Source: Legionella sp. PC997 | Lineage (GTDB): Bacteria > Pseudomonadota > Gammaproteobacteria > Legionellales > Legionellaceae | Assembly: GCF_014109825.1 (NCBI RefSeq) | Contig: NZ_CP059576.1 | Span: forward strand, 1,163,001-1,227,000 | Reading direction: 5' to 3' | Length of the DNA: 64,000 nt | Shown here: piece by piece, positions 24,181 to 32,626 of the stretch | Numbering within the stretch: position 1 is the stretch's first letter | How the letters are laid out: every line of letters begins with the position of its first letter | Notes under the pieces: generated by a model | Seen by the model: the letters and a program-made list of their open reading frames with translations, nothing else | The model's database searches: none | What the model was told of the DNA's origin: nothing | Program-made: the position numbers and the translations under genes

Positions 24181-26058
24181 ATGCCATTATTAGATAGAAT
24201 TTTGGGAAAACCTCTTTCTTTAAGATCCAAGAAAAAACAAGCATTGTCTATAGCAACTGGAGTTCCTGCGCTTGGATTAGACTCCTTATCTTCAACGGCT
24301 TATGGCCCAGAGGCTATGCTCACTGCATTATTACCCGCAGGGCTCATAGGATTACATTATTTTTTTACCCTAAGTTTATTAGTCGTTTTTGTTCTTATGT
24401 TTTTGTATTCTTCCTATTTACAAACCGCCGCAGCGTATCCAGAAAAAGGGGGGGCATATGTAGTTGCAAGCGATAATTTGGGAAAGAAATATGGTTTAGG
24501 TGCAGCAATTTCATTAATATTGGATTATCTATTGAACGTAACCGTAGGAATCTCAGCTGGAGTAGCGGCTATAGTATCAGCTATTCCTTCATTACATCCT
24601 TACACACTTACTTTATGTCTTGTTATTTTACTGATGATTACCCTATTTAATTTGCGAGGTATTCGGGAAACAGGAACGCTTTTTTTGATCCCTGTCGTTA
24701 TTTTTATCTTAAGCCTTTTCACAGCTTTGGCCATTGGTTTAGGAGATGTCTGGATTAGTGGAGCACAACCTCAGCCTCTACATCACCTAGAAAAATTACA
24801 AACGAGCTCTAATGAAACAATATCGTTTTGGATGTTATTAACTGCTTTTGCTTATGGATTGACTGCAATGACGGGGGTAGAAGCCGTGAGTAATGCAGTA
24901 TCTTTATTTCGCAAACCCACAGTTCGAAATGCACAATGGACATTGACTATTATTGTAGGTGCCCTTGCTCTATTTTTAATACTCATTGGTTATCTTTGTC
25001 CCGCATATCATATTTTAGCGATGAATCAGAATAAGCCAGGCTATCAAACTATACTGTCCCAAATAGTTGAAGCAACCACTGGGAAAGGTGTTTTTTATTA
25101 TATTTCCATTACTAGTATTTTTTTTGTCCTTGCCTATTCGGCACAAACTAGTTTCTCGGGTTTCCCTAGAATCTGTCGTTTACTAGCTGAAGATAATTAT
25201 TTACCTCATTTTTTTGCTGAACGTGGACGACGCTTGGTCTTCTCAGCTGGAATAATTATCTTGGCCCTTTTTTCTGCCGTCATCCTGATTGTTTTTAAAG
25301 GAATCACGAATAATTTGATTCCTTTATTTGCTGTGGGTTCGTTTAGTGCCTTTCTCTTTTCTCAAGTCGGCATGGTCGTATATTGGTTTCGTAAGGAAAA
25401 CCGACATGTTCGATATAAATTAATAATCAATGCAGTGGGCGCAGTGGTAACTGGAATTGCACTTGTTCTTATTATTATTACAAAATTTATTGAAGGAGCC
25501 TGGATAATCGTTATTCTTGCACCTACATTAGCATTTTTAATGCATCGTATTAAACATCATTACGAACGAATTGCTCAGGAAATTGAAAATCCCATACAAA
25601 TTGACCCTTTGAAACTGACACCCCCGATAGTCATTATTCCAATACATGGTTTGGATTTGATTGCCGAAAAGGCAGTTCAATTTGGAATGCTTCTTTCTGA
25701 TGATATAACGGCCGTTTTTATTGATGCAGGATATGGAGGTGTTGAGGGTTTGCAGGAACTTTGGCATGAAAAAATTGAAATACCCGCCAAAAAAGCAGGT
25801 AAAGAAATTCCTAGACTGGAAATTATTAAATCCCCCTATCGTCGTATTTATAGACCTTTATTAAATTTTGTAAGTAAAGTGAGAAAAGAGAAGAAAAATC
25901 GCCTCGTTGCTCTTATTATACCTGAGTTAGTAGAACCAAAATGGTATGAGTATTTGTTACACAACATTCATGCTCCAGGTCTACGCGCTTTGCTTTTTTT
26001 AGAAAGAGACCCCCATACGATTGTTATTACCATTCCATGGTATTTACGTGAGAACTAA
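24181..26058 (+). CDS. APC-superfamily amino acid/polyamine permease
   Basis: The 625-aa inner-membrane transporter has about twelve hydrophobic helices up to residue 455 and a soluble C-terminal domain of about 165 residues. The first helix region has the APC substrate-binding motif GLDSLSSTAYGPEAM. Later segments include the FAYGLTAMTGVEAVSNAVSLF pattern of the GabP/YfnA-like group. The cytosolic tail (PPIVIIPIHGLDLIAEKAVQFG...) resembles the universal-stress-like domain found in some large APC proteins of this type. Substrate is not deducible, although amino acid uptake is central to Legionella nutrition. The PAP2 gene starts 14 bases after its stop, so they form an operon. Confidence 0.88.
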   Translation: MPLLDRILGKPLSLRSKKKQALSIATGVPALGLDSLSSTAYGPEAMLTALLPAGLIGLHYFFTLSLLVVFVLMFLYSSYLQTAAAYPEKGGAYVVASDNLGKKYGLGAAISLILDYLLNVTVGISAGVAAIVSAIPSLHPYTLTLCLVILLMITLFNLRGIRETGTLFLIPVVIFILSLFTALAIGLGDVWISGAQPQPLHHLEKLQTSSNETISFWMLLTAFAYGLTAMTGVEAVSNAVSLFRKPTVRNAQWTLTIIVGALALFLILIGYLCPAYHILAMNQNKPGYQTILSQIVEATTGKGVFYYISITSIFFVLAYSAQTSFSGFPRICRLLAEDNYLPHFFAERGRRLVFSAGIIILALFSAVILIVFKGITNNLIPLFAVGSFSAFLFSQVGMVVYWFRKENRHVRYKLIINAVGAVVTGIALVLIIITKFIEGAWIIVILAPTLAFLMHRIKHHYERIAQEIENPIQIDPLKLTPPIVIIPIHGLDLIAEKAVQFGMLLSDDITAVFIDAGYGGVEGLQELWHEKIEIPAKKAGKEIPRLEIIKSPYRRIYRPLLNFVSKVRKEKKNRLVALIIPELVEPKWYEYLLHNIHAPGLRALLFLERDPHTIVITIPWYLREN

Positions 26059-26072
26059 AGAGAAGGACTTAA

Positions 26073-26726
26073 TTGATGACACAATTTGAAAAGTTGTTTA
26101 ATTTTATGAAAAAACCTTGGGTTATTATTTTTTATGCAATTTTGGTTTTTTTAGCCTATTATTTTGTAGATCGGTCTGTGGCAACTTATTTCCACCAATT
26201 GGATTTAGAAACCAAGTTACCCATTTTGGGGATACTTACTGCCTTAGGCAAATGGATTGCTTATATTGTTTTGTTTTTTGTTGCAGGATTATATTTTCGA
26301 TACATACAAGTTAATCCTGTTTATGAACAACGATCGTGGTATTTGCTCGGTTGTGTACTTTTAGCTAATTTAGTTTGTTTGATTTTGAAAGTTGTGTTGA
26401 GCCGTGCTCGTCCTGAATTGTTGTTTGCAAGTAATGAATTTGGCTTTTATTGGTTTCAACTGAGTTCCAAGTACTGGTCTTTTCCTTCAGGGCATACCAC
26501 AACAGTCATCAGTTTGGCTGCAGGGTTTGGAGCACTTTTTCCTCGATATTTTTATAGTTTACTTGTTATTGCCCTATTAGTTGCTGCATCAAGAATCTTA
26601 TTATGCTTTCATTATTTGAGTGATGTGATGAGTGCATTTTATATTAGCTTATTAGTTGTTGGTTTTTTTACTGAATATGTTAAACGGAAGAATTGGTTCA
26701 AGAAAATCGCTGGTACTGTGCAATAA
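26073..26726 (+). CDS. PAP2-family membrane phosphatase
   Basis: The 217-aa protein has about six membrane helices and the three PAP2 motifs: KVVLSRARP (KxxxxxxRP), FPSGHTTT (PSGH) and SRILLCFHYLSDV (SRxxxxxHxxxD). The catalytic His residues face the periplasm in this family. Members dephosphorylate phosphatidic acid, PGP or undecaprenyl pyrophosphate, and the sequence alone cannot distinguish among them. It is co-transcribed with the upstream permease. The start at 26073 has AGAAGGA 12 bases upstream; a second ATG immediately after gives MTQFEKL. Confidence 0.9.
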   Translation: MMTQFEKLFNFMKKPWVIIFYAILVFLAYYFVDRSVATYFHQLDLETKLPILGILTALGKWIAYIVLFFVAGLYFRYIQVNPVYEQRSWYLLGCVLLANLVCLILKVVLSRARPELLFASNEFGFYWFQLSSKYWSFPSGHTTTVISLAAGFGALFPRYFYSLLVIALLVAASRILLCFHYLSDVMSAFYISLLVVGFFTEYVKRKNWFKKIAGTVQ

Positions 26727-26786
26727 CTAGGTCAGGGAGTTTACCAGAGTAACAGTATCGATTTATTGCCAATCTAGGGAGGATTT

Positions 26787-28028
26787 ATGATTGAATTAAA
26801 AACTCTGGTTACTATCTATGCGAGTTACGACGAGGAAAAAAAATGTTATACCAGCGAGTTGAATCAAGAAGCGCTTTTAAGGCTGGATGCAGATTTCATT
26901 AAATTAATTAATCAATTGTTGCTTAAAGACGGTCCAGATAAAGATAGAATTAAAAAAAATTATAAGAGGTTATCTTTAAATTTTCATCCAGACCTTTTCG
27001 AGAAATTTTCTCCAGAAGCTAAATGGATTGAGAAAAATTTATCTGAAGCCCGCAATGATGGAGCTTGTTTTAAAACGTTAAGCCTGTGTTATGAAAAACT
27101 AACTTCACCTCAGGATTTTAAACCCATTAAATTTGATGAGATTAATAGTCGGGAAGATCTAAAAAAATGGATGGAAAACCTAAGAAATAGCTCTCGAACC
27201 TTTACTGAACGCCATTTTTATACAAGCCTATTAAGATTACTTGATGAATCAACGGGTTACTTAGACGAAGTTGGAAAAATAAAACCGAAGGGAATTCGCG
27301 CTTTAATTTCATTTCTTCCCATGGTTTTTATTAGTTTCGGTACTTTTGTTTTTGCCGAAGAATTATTTGCCGTTTATGCGCTTTATTTCGCTTTATTAAA
27401 AAGTGGGCAATACATTGAATCGAGTAATTCGAAAGAACTACAGAAACTTGGCAGCACCTTGCAAAAAATTACAATGGTTTCTGCGATCGCAACCACTACT
27501 TTATTGGTTCGTTTACTTGAAATGACGTTTTGGGCATCAAGACATTGTTATGATATGAGTCTTCAAATTGGTTCAACTATTTTAACGCCATTAATTTCTT
27601 CCTCTCCTGAAAAGTTTGATGACGGAACATCCGAGGAAAACTTATGCCGCGAATTAATTCTTGCAAGTCAAAATCCAAGTATTAGTGAAAATTTTAAAAC
27701 TCCTCAATTAAAGATGATTGCGGCACCAATCGAATCATATCTTGGATTATTAGAACAGCAGTTTTTTAGAAACTGGCGTGCCGGAGGGGGAAAGTATCGT
27801 GCGTTAGACGCATTTTTATTAAGAATGCGTGTAATAGATAAAGATGATGAACTTAAAGTTGAAGAGAAAATTGATCAAGCTTTTGAGGCGTTAAAATTAG
27901 TGAAAAAGAATTCCAATGTGTATACTGAGGGAGGAAAAACCGCCTTAGCCGTTGATCGCGCTGAACGAGTAATAAATCTCCTAAAAGATGAGTCCGATAT
28001 GCAACTTTCTTTATTAGGTAAATCTTAG
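26787..28028 (+). CDS. Membrane protein with N-terminal J-domain-like region, effector candidate
   Basis: The 413-aa protein has a J-domain-like start: helices flank the essential HPD tripeptide at residues 67-69 (KKNYKRLSLNFHPDLFEKF), followed by ARNDGACFKTLSLCYEKLTSP, which matches helices III-IV of DnaJ. An inserted loop (SPEAKWIEKNLSEA) makes it longer than usual. Two hydrophobic segments follow at about residues 170-205 and 228-253. The C-terminal 150 residues are soluble and charged. There is no zinc-finger or DnaJ C-terminal domain, so it is not a housekeeping co-chaperone. J-domain proteins of this hybrid type occur among Legionella effectors. A good Shine-Dalgarno (AGGGAGGA) precedes ATG 26787. 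Confidence 0.7.
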   Translation: MIELKTLVTIYASYDEEKKCYTSELNQEALLRLDADFIKLINQLLLKDGPDKDRIKKNYKRLSLNFHPDLFEKFSPEAKWIEKNLSEARNDGACFKTLSLCYEKLTSPQDFKPIKFDEINSREDLKKWMENLRNSSRTFTERHFYTSLLRLLDESTGYLDEVGKIKPKGIRALISFLPMVFISFGTFVFAEELFAVYALYFALLKSGQYIESSNSKELQKLGSTLQKITMVSAIATTTLLVRLLEMTFWASRHCYDMSLQIGSTILTPLISSSPEKFDDGTSEENLCRELILASQNPSISENFKTPQLKMIAAPIESYLGLLEQQFFRNWRAGGGKYRALDAFLLRMRVIDKDDELKVEEKIDQAFEALKLVKKNSNVYTEGGKTALAVDRAERVINLLKDESDMQLSLLGKS

Positions 28029-28203
28029 TTTTTGGGAAAAAAAAGGGGGATATTGAAGCAAGATAACTTGTTTCATACTCAATTTAAGGCATTATATCTA
28101 GTGAAGATACCGGCGGTAAATCAGGCTAAATAAAAATAAACCCTTGAATTCGGCACGGTATCTCTGGCAAGATGCGTTTGTTTTGATTATCCAGTGAGGA
28201 ATT

Positions 28204-28953
28204 ATGAAAATTCTCGTGGCAGTGAAGCGTGTAATCGATCCCTATGTCAAAATTCGGGTCAAATCGGACCATTCCGGAGTTGAAACACAAAATATTAAGA
28301 TGGCAATGAATCCGTTTGATGAAATTGCTGTAGAAGAAGCATTACGTTTACGCGAAAATAATTGGGCTACTGAAGTAATTGCTGTCAGCATTGGCGGAGA
28401 AAGTTCGCAAGAAACATTACGGCATGCTTTGGCATTAGGTGCTGATAGAGCAATTTTGATACAAACTGAAGAAGCATTAGAAAGTCTAAATATCGCTAAA
28501 ATATTAAAAAAGATTATTGATGATGAAAAGCCAGATTTAGTATTAATGGGCAAACAAGCTATTGATGGAGATAATAATCAAACGCCACAAATGTTGGCTT
28601 CTATATTGAATTGGCCGCAAGCTACTTATGCTTCCAAAATAGATGCAACCCGAGATCATTTTCAAGTTACTCGTGAAATTGATGGAGGCCTTGAAACAAT
28701 AAGTGTGAATTTGCCAGCGGTAATAAGTACTGATTTACGATTAAATGAGCCACGATACGCAAGTCTCCCCAATATTATGAAAGCCAAAAAGAAACCTTTG
28801 GATATCAGGCCACTTGATAGCCTGGGATTGGAACTAAAAAAACATATTGAGGTATTGCAGGTTACTGCTCCTCCCACCCGTAGTGGGGGAGTGAAGGTTG
28901 ACTCAGTAACTGAATTATTGGATAAATTACAGCATGAAGCCAAAGTGCTTTGA
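28204..28953 (+). CDS. etfB: Electron transfer flavoprotein beta subunit
   Basis: EtfB with EtfA accepts electrons from acyl-CoA dehydrogenases and passes them to ETF-ubiquinone oxidoreductase. The 249-aa length is usual. Signatures include MKILVAVKRVIDPYVKIRV, the AMP-binding ADRAILIQT region, MGKQAIDGDNNQTPQMLA and VKREID-type VTREIDGGLETISVNLPAVISTDLRLNEPRY, all characteristic. The gene is directly followed by etfA and ald. The 5' leader from 28029 is AT-rich and presumably holds the operon promoter. Confidence 0.96.
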   Translation: MKILVAVKRVIDPYVKIRVKSDHSGVETQNIKMAMNPFDEIAVEEALRLRENNWATEVIAVSIGGESSQETLRHALALGADRAILIQTEEALESLNIAKILKKIIDDEKPDLVLMGKQAIDGDNNQTPQMLASILNWPQATYASKIDATRDHFQVTREIDGGLETISVNLPAVISTDLRLNEPRYASLPNIMKAKKKPLDIRPLDSLGLELKKHIEVLQVTAPPTRSGGVKVDSVTELLDKLQHEAKVL

Positions 28954-28965
28954 TAAGGGGGAGTG

Positions 28966-29904
28966 ATGAGCACTTTAGTACTCGTTGAACATAATAATCA
29001 AACCGTACACCCATCTACTCGTAATGCTTTAGCTGCAGCATTGGAGTTAGATAATCAACCGACTTTACTGGTTGTAGGTCATCAATGCAAGGCGGTTGCA
29101 GAACAGGCTGCGACTCTTGCAGGAGCACATGCTGTTTGGTACATTGATAAACCTTGTTATGAACATCCTTTAGCAGAGCAAATAAGCGATTTGATCCTTT
29201 CTTTTGCGCATTCTTTTCAAGCATTCATCGCACCTGCGAGCACTTTTGGTAAAAACATTGCTCCACGTATTGCGGCGCGGTTAGATGTAGCTCAAGTGTC
29301 CGATGTCAGTAAAATTATTGATAAAGATACATTCGAACATCCAATATACGCGGGTAATGCAATTGAAACGGTACGAGTTCTTGATTCTATAAAAGTGTTA
29401 ACCATTAGAGCAACAGCTTTTAATCCAATAACTGCAAGCCAGGCTAGTTGTTTAATCGAGCAAATTGACAAAGAGTTTATCGCAAAAGAGAGTCAATTTA
29501 TTAAGCATGAATTAAGTAAGTCTGAACGACCTGATTTAGGAAGTGCTAAAATAGTTGTTTCTGGTGGAAGAGGATTGCAAAGTGCTGAGAAGTTTCAGTT
29601 GATCGAAGAGTTAGCTGATGTACTTGGTGCTGCTGTAGGGGCGTCCCGTGCTGCTGTGGATGCAGGGTTTGTTCCTAATGATTATCAAGTGGGGCAAACC
29701 GGAAGGATAGTTGCACCAATGCTTTATATTGCTGTGGGAATTTCTGGAGCAGTACAGCATTTGGCAGGGATGAAAGATTCCAAGATTATTGTTGCAATTA
29801 ATAAGGATGAAGATGCCCCTATTTTTCAAATCGCCGACTATGGTTTGGTTGGTGATTTATTTGAGCTTGTGCCACAGTTAATCGCACAATTAAAAAACCG
29901 TTAG
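28966..29904 (+). CDS. etfA: Electron transfer flavoprotein alpha subunit
   Basis: ATG 28966 is taken as start; the GTG three bases earlier is in frame but overlaps the AGGGGGAG ribosome binding site. The 312-aa product carries the FAD-binding C-terminal domain signature: [63 protein letters not shown] and [27 protein letters not shown]. It binds EtfB and the single FAD. It overlaps the etfB operon closely and is followed after 10 bases by ald. Confidence 0.96.
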   Translation: MSTLVLVEHNNQTVHPSTRNALAAALELDNQPTLLVVGHQCKAVAEQAATLAGAHAVWYIDKPCYEHPLAEQISDLILSFAHSFQAFIAPASTFGKNIAPRIAARLDVAQVSDVSKIIDKDTFEHPIYAGNAIETVRVLDSIKVLTIRATAFNPITASQASCLIEQIDKEFIAKESQFIKHELSKSERPDLGSAKIVVSGGRGLQSAEKFQLIEELADVLGAAVGASRAAVDAGFVPNDYQVGQTGRIVAPMLYIAVGISGAVQHLAGMKDSKIIVAINKDEDAPIFQIADYGLVGDLFELVPQLIAQLKNR

Positions 29905-29914
29905 GGGAGAAAGT

Positions 29915-31036
29915 ATGTTAGTAGGCGTTCCAAAAGAAATTAAACCTCAAGAAAATCGTGTGGGTCTTGTTCCTTCTAGTATCAGGGAAATTATTAGAGT
30001 AGGAAGTTCTGTTATAGTAGAGAAGGGTGCTGGATTAGGAATCGGTATTTCTGATGAAGATTATCAACATGCAGGTGCTGAGGTTGTTGACAGTGCTGAT
30101 GAAGTATTTTCAAGAGCAGATCTCATTGTAAAGGTTAAAGAGCCACAACCGATTGAGTGCAAGCGTCTTCGCGAAGGCCAGACTTTATTTACCTATTTGC
30201 ATTTGGCCCCAGATCCTCACCAAGCTCGTATGCTTAAAGAATCTGGAGTTACCGCTATTGCTTATGAAACAGTAACAGAAGAAGGCGGTGGTTTACCCTT
30301 ATTGGCTCCTATGTCCCAAGTGGCTGGACGTATGTCTATTCAGGCCGGGGCTCATTGCCTGGAAATGGCTCAAGGTGGCAGTGGTATTTTACTAGGTGGA
30401 GTGCCTGGTGTCGCTGCGGCAAATGTCGTAGTTATTGGTGGAGGAGTAGTTGGTACTAATGCAGTGCGTATGGCGATGGGGATGGAAGCGCGAGTGACCG
30501 TACTGGATCGTTCTTTGCAACGTTTGAATGAATTGGATTTCCAATTTGGTTCTAAGATCAATACGGTTTATTCCACCGCTGATGCGATAGAACGATATGC
30601 TGCTAGTGCTGATTTGGTCATTGGTGCCGTTTTAGTACCCGGTGCAGCAGCTCCAAAATTAGTAACTCGGGCCATGCTTAAATCAATGCGTCCTGGCTCA
30701 GTACTCGTCGATGTAGCTATCGATCAAGGGGGATGTTTTGAAACTAGTCGTCCCACAACACACCAAGAACCCACATATGTTGTTGACAATGTCGTTCATT
30801 ATTGTGTTGCGAATATGCCTGGTGCTGTCCCAAGAACATCAACGTTTGCTTTAAATAATGCAACCCTACCTTTTGTTTTAAGTATTGTAACTAAAGGTGT
30901 TAAGCTGGCTTTATTAAATGATAAACATTTACTTAATGGCTTAAACGTTCATGAAGGCAAGATTACCTTTGAGGCAGTTGCACGTGATTTAGGATATGAG
31001 TTCACACCTGCAGCTATAGCATTGGCTGGTCGATAG
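29915..31036 (+). CDS. ald: Alanine dehydrogenase
   Basis: Ald interconverts L-alanine and pyruvate plus ammonia with NAD+. The 373-aa length matches the hexameric family. The N-terminus [22 protein letters not shown] is diagnostic, the substrate Lys and His lie in VKVKEPQ and FTYLHLAPD, and the Rossmann motif is [14 protein letters not shown]. The later [18 protein letters not shown] is also conserved. Its placement 10 bases behind etfA with GGGGAGA suggests co-transcription. The enzyme would feed alanine carbon into pyruvate, sensible in an amino-acid-consuming bacterium. A dispersed repeat copy follows. Confidence 0.96.
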   Translation: MLVGVPKEIKPQENRVGLVPSSIREIIRVGSSVIVEKGAGLGIGISDEDYQHAGAEVVDSADEVFSRADLIVKVKEPQPIECKRLREGQTLFTYLHLAPDPHQARMLKESGVTAIAYETVTEEGGGLPLLAPMSQVAGRMSIQAGAHCLEMAQGGSGILLGGVPGVAAANVVVIGGGVVGTNAVRMAMGMEARVTVLDRSLQRLNELDFQFGSKINTVYSTADAIERYAASADLVIGAVLVPGAAAPKLVTRAMLKSMRPGSVLVDVAIDQGGCFETSRPTTHQEPTYVVDNVVHYCVANMPGAVPRTSTFALNNATLPFVLSIVTKGVKLALLNDKHLLNGLNVHEGKITFEAVARDLGYEFTPAAIALAGR

Positions 31037-31062
31037 CATTTTGTTGTTTCTGATTTAAGTTG

Positions 31063-31097
31063 TACCCCGGGTTATGGTGGATCCGTAGCCCGGGATT
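31063..31097. repeat. Dispersed palindromic repeat, copy 8
   Basis: CCCGGG occurs at 31066-31071 and again at 31089-31094, preceded by GTAG in the second arm (CCGTAGCCCGGGAT). It lies after ald, and an in-frame ORF start (31060) inside it falsely extends the next gene. Confidence 0.6.
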
Positions 31098-31221
31098 TAA
31101 GATACTTATTTATGCAGTAAATTCGTTTTCACAGCATTTCTGCCTTTTGCACTACAATTATTTTCTTTATTACACTAATATTCAATTCAAATTCAGATTC
31201 TTTTCTATCCATGAGGGCGAT

Positions 31222-32409
31222 GTGAGAGTACTTATTTCCGGAGCAGGGGTGGCAGGATTGACTGTTGCGTATTGGTTGAGGCGCTATGGTTTTACCACGA
31301 CAATCGTAGAGCGTGCAAACTCCTTGCTGACGGGGGGTTATAAAATCGATGTACGAGGTTCGGCCTTACACGTTCTGCGGAGGATGGGTATTTATGAAAC
31401 CATTGCCAACGCAAGTACTGATATGCAAGGTGCCTTGCTTGTCGATAAAAATGGAAAAGTGATTCAACAAATGAGCGGTGATGAATTCGGCCATCGTGTT
31501 GGTGATGATGTAGAAATTATTCGCGGTGTTTTGTGTCAAATTCTAATGGATCAAGTCCATGGTGCAGAGTTCATTTTTGGAGATAGCATTGAAGGGATAT
31601 CCCAAAATTCTGATCGAGTAGAGGTCAAGTTTCAAAGTACTAAGGTTCGAGAATTCGATCTTGTAATAGGTGCGGATGGGCTTCACTCAAATGTAAGACA
31701 AATTGTGTTTGGTGATGAGTCACTTTTTTCTCAGCACCTGGGCTTATATCTCTGTGTGTTTACAGTTCCAAACTATTTGAATTTAGATCGAATGGAGATG
31801 CAATACTCGGAATTAGGTAGAGTTGCATCGGTGTGGAGCGCTTCAGGAGAACCTCAGGCTAAAGCATGTTTTGGATTTACAACGCCACTACCCATTGATT
31901 TACGAGATGTAGAACAACAACAGCAAATAGTGAAGAGAGTCTATGAAGGGATTGGTTGGGAGATCCCCAAATTTTTGCAAATGATGCCTAATTCTCCTGA
32001 CTTTTATTTTGATACTGCCGCTCAGATTCATATGGATCATTGGTCGCAGGGGAGAGTGATTTTATTAGGGGATGCTGCCTATTGTGCTTCGCCCATGTCA
32101 GGCCAAGGTACTAGTCTTGCTATTATAGGTGCTTATGTACTTGCTGGAGAGCTAGCTTCAGCCAATGCAAACCATAAGATTGCTTTCAAGGAATATGAAC
32201 AACAAATGCGCCCTTTTGTTCGACTCAATCAGGAGTTAGGAATTAAAGCAGCGCAAGTGATGCGCTCTCAGGAGAAGAATAATGTACTTTCCTGGGTGCT
32301 TCAAAAGCTCATGGAAATGGCACCAAGTTATCTGATCAAATTTTTTATTAATCGCTCCACGAGACGTATTAATAAAGCAGCGCATTCGATTAAACTAAAG
32401 GATTATTAA
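31222..32409 (+). CDS. FAD-dependent monooxygenase (PHBH/TetX-like)
   Basis: The start is GTG 31222, preceded by GAGG at a five-base spacing and immediately followed by the FAD-binding strand VRVLISGAGVAGLTVAYWL; the longer in-frame ORF from 31060 runs through a repeat copy. The 395-aa product has the group A flavoprotein monooxygenase motifs: GxGxxG, the DG motif in LVIGADGLHSNVR, and the GD motif in VILLGDAAYCASPMSGQGTSLAIIGAYVLAGEL. Enzymes of this group hydroxylate aromatics, antibiotics or quinone precursors. It does not look like the ubiquinone hydroxylases UbiH/F/I, and its relation to TetX-like enzymes is general. Substrate unknown. Confidence 0.85.
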   Translation: MRVLISGAGVAGLTVAYWLRRYGFTTTIVERANSLLTGGYKIDVRGSALHVLRRMGIYETIANASTDMQGALLVDKNGKVIQQMSGDEFGHRVGDDVEIIRGVLCQILMDQVHGAEFIFGDSIEGISQNSDRVEVKFQSTKVREFDLVIGADGLHSNVRQIVFGDESLFSQHLGLYLCVFTVPNYLNLDRMEMQYSELGRVASVWSASGEPQAKACFGFTTPLPIDLRDVEQQQQIVKRVYEGIGWEIPKFLQMMPNSPDFYFDTAAQIHMDHWSQGRVILLGDAAYCASPMSGQGTSLAIIGAYVLAGELASANANHKIAFKEYEQQMRPFVRLNQELGIKAAQVMRSQEKNNVLSWVLQKLMEMAPSYLIKFFINRSTRRINKAAHSIKLKDY

Positions 32410-32559
32410 TATTCTTTGGATATCGCACCAAAAGCGCGAGACAAAAGGTTTATAATTATCGCTTGGGTATTAGGAGACGGGACACAAGGAATTAGAACAA
32501 GTCATCGCATCGCGGCAGCAGATAAGTTATTTTATCTTGAGTAGGGCAATCCCTAGTCG

Positions 32560-32604
32560 TGCAGCGGAATCTACTAGTTCTGATATCAGATTTTTTCCGC
32601 TGCA
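32560..32604. terminator. Nested palindrome between convergent genes
   Basis: Ten-base arms TGCAGCGGAA (32560-32569) and TTCCGCTGCA (32595-32604) flank a 25-base loop that itself holds the perfect palindrome TCTGATATCAGA (32579-32590). It lies between the FAD monooxygenase and mrcA, which converge here, so a bidirectional transcript end is likely. No long T-run follows on either side. Confidence 0.45.
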
Positions 32605-32626
32605 TTTTAGTACGCTATATTTGATT

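Noticed and set aside
31060..31221. In-frame extension of 54 codons upstream of the FAD monooxygenase
   Set aside because: It runs through a repeat copy and encodes low-complexity aromatic-rich sequence; GTG 31222 begins right at the FAD-binding strand with a GAGG site.
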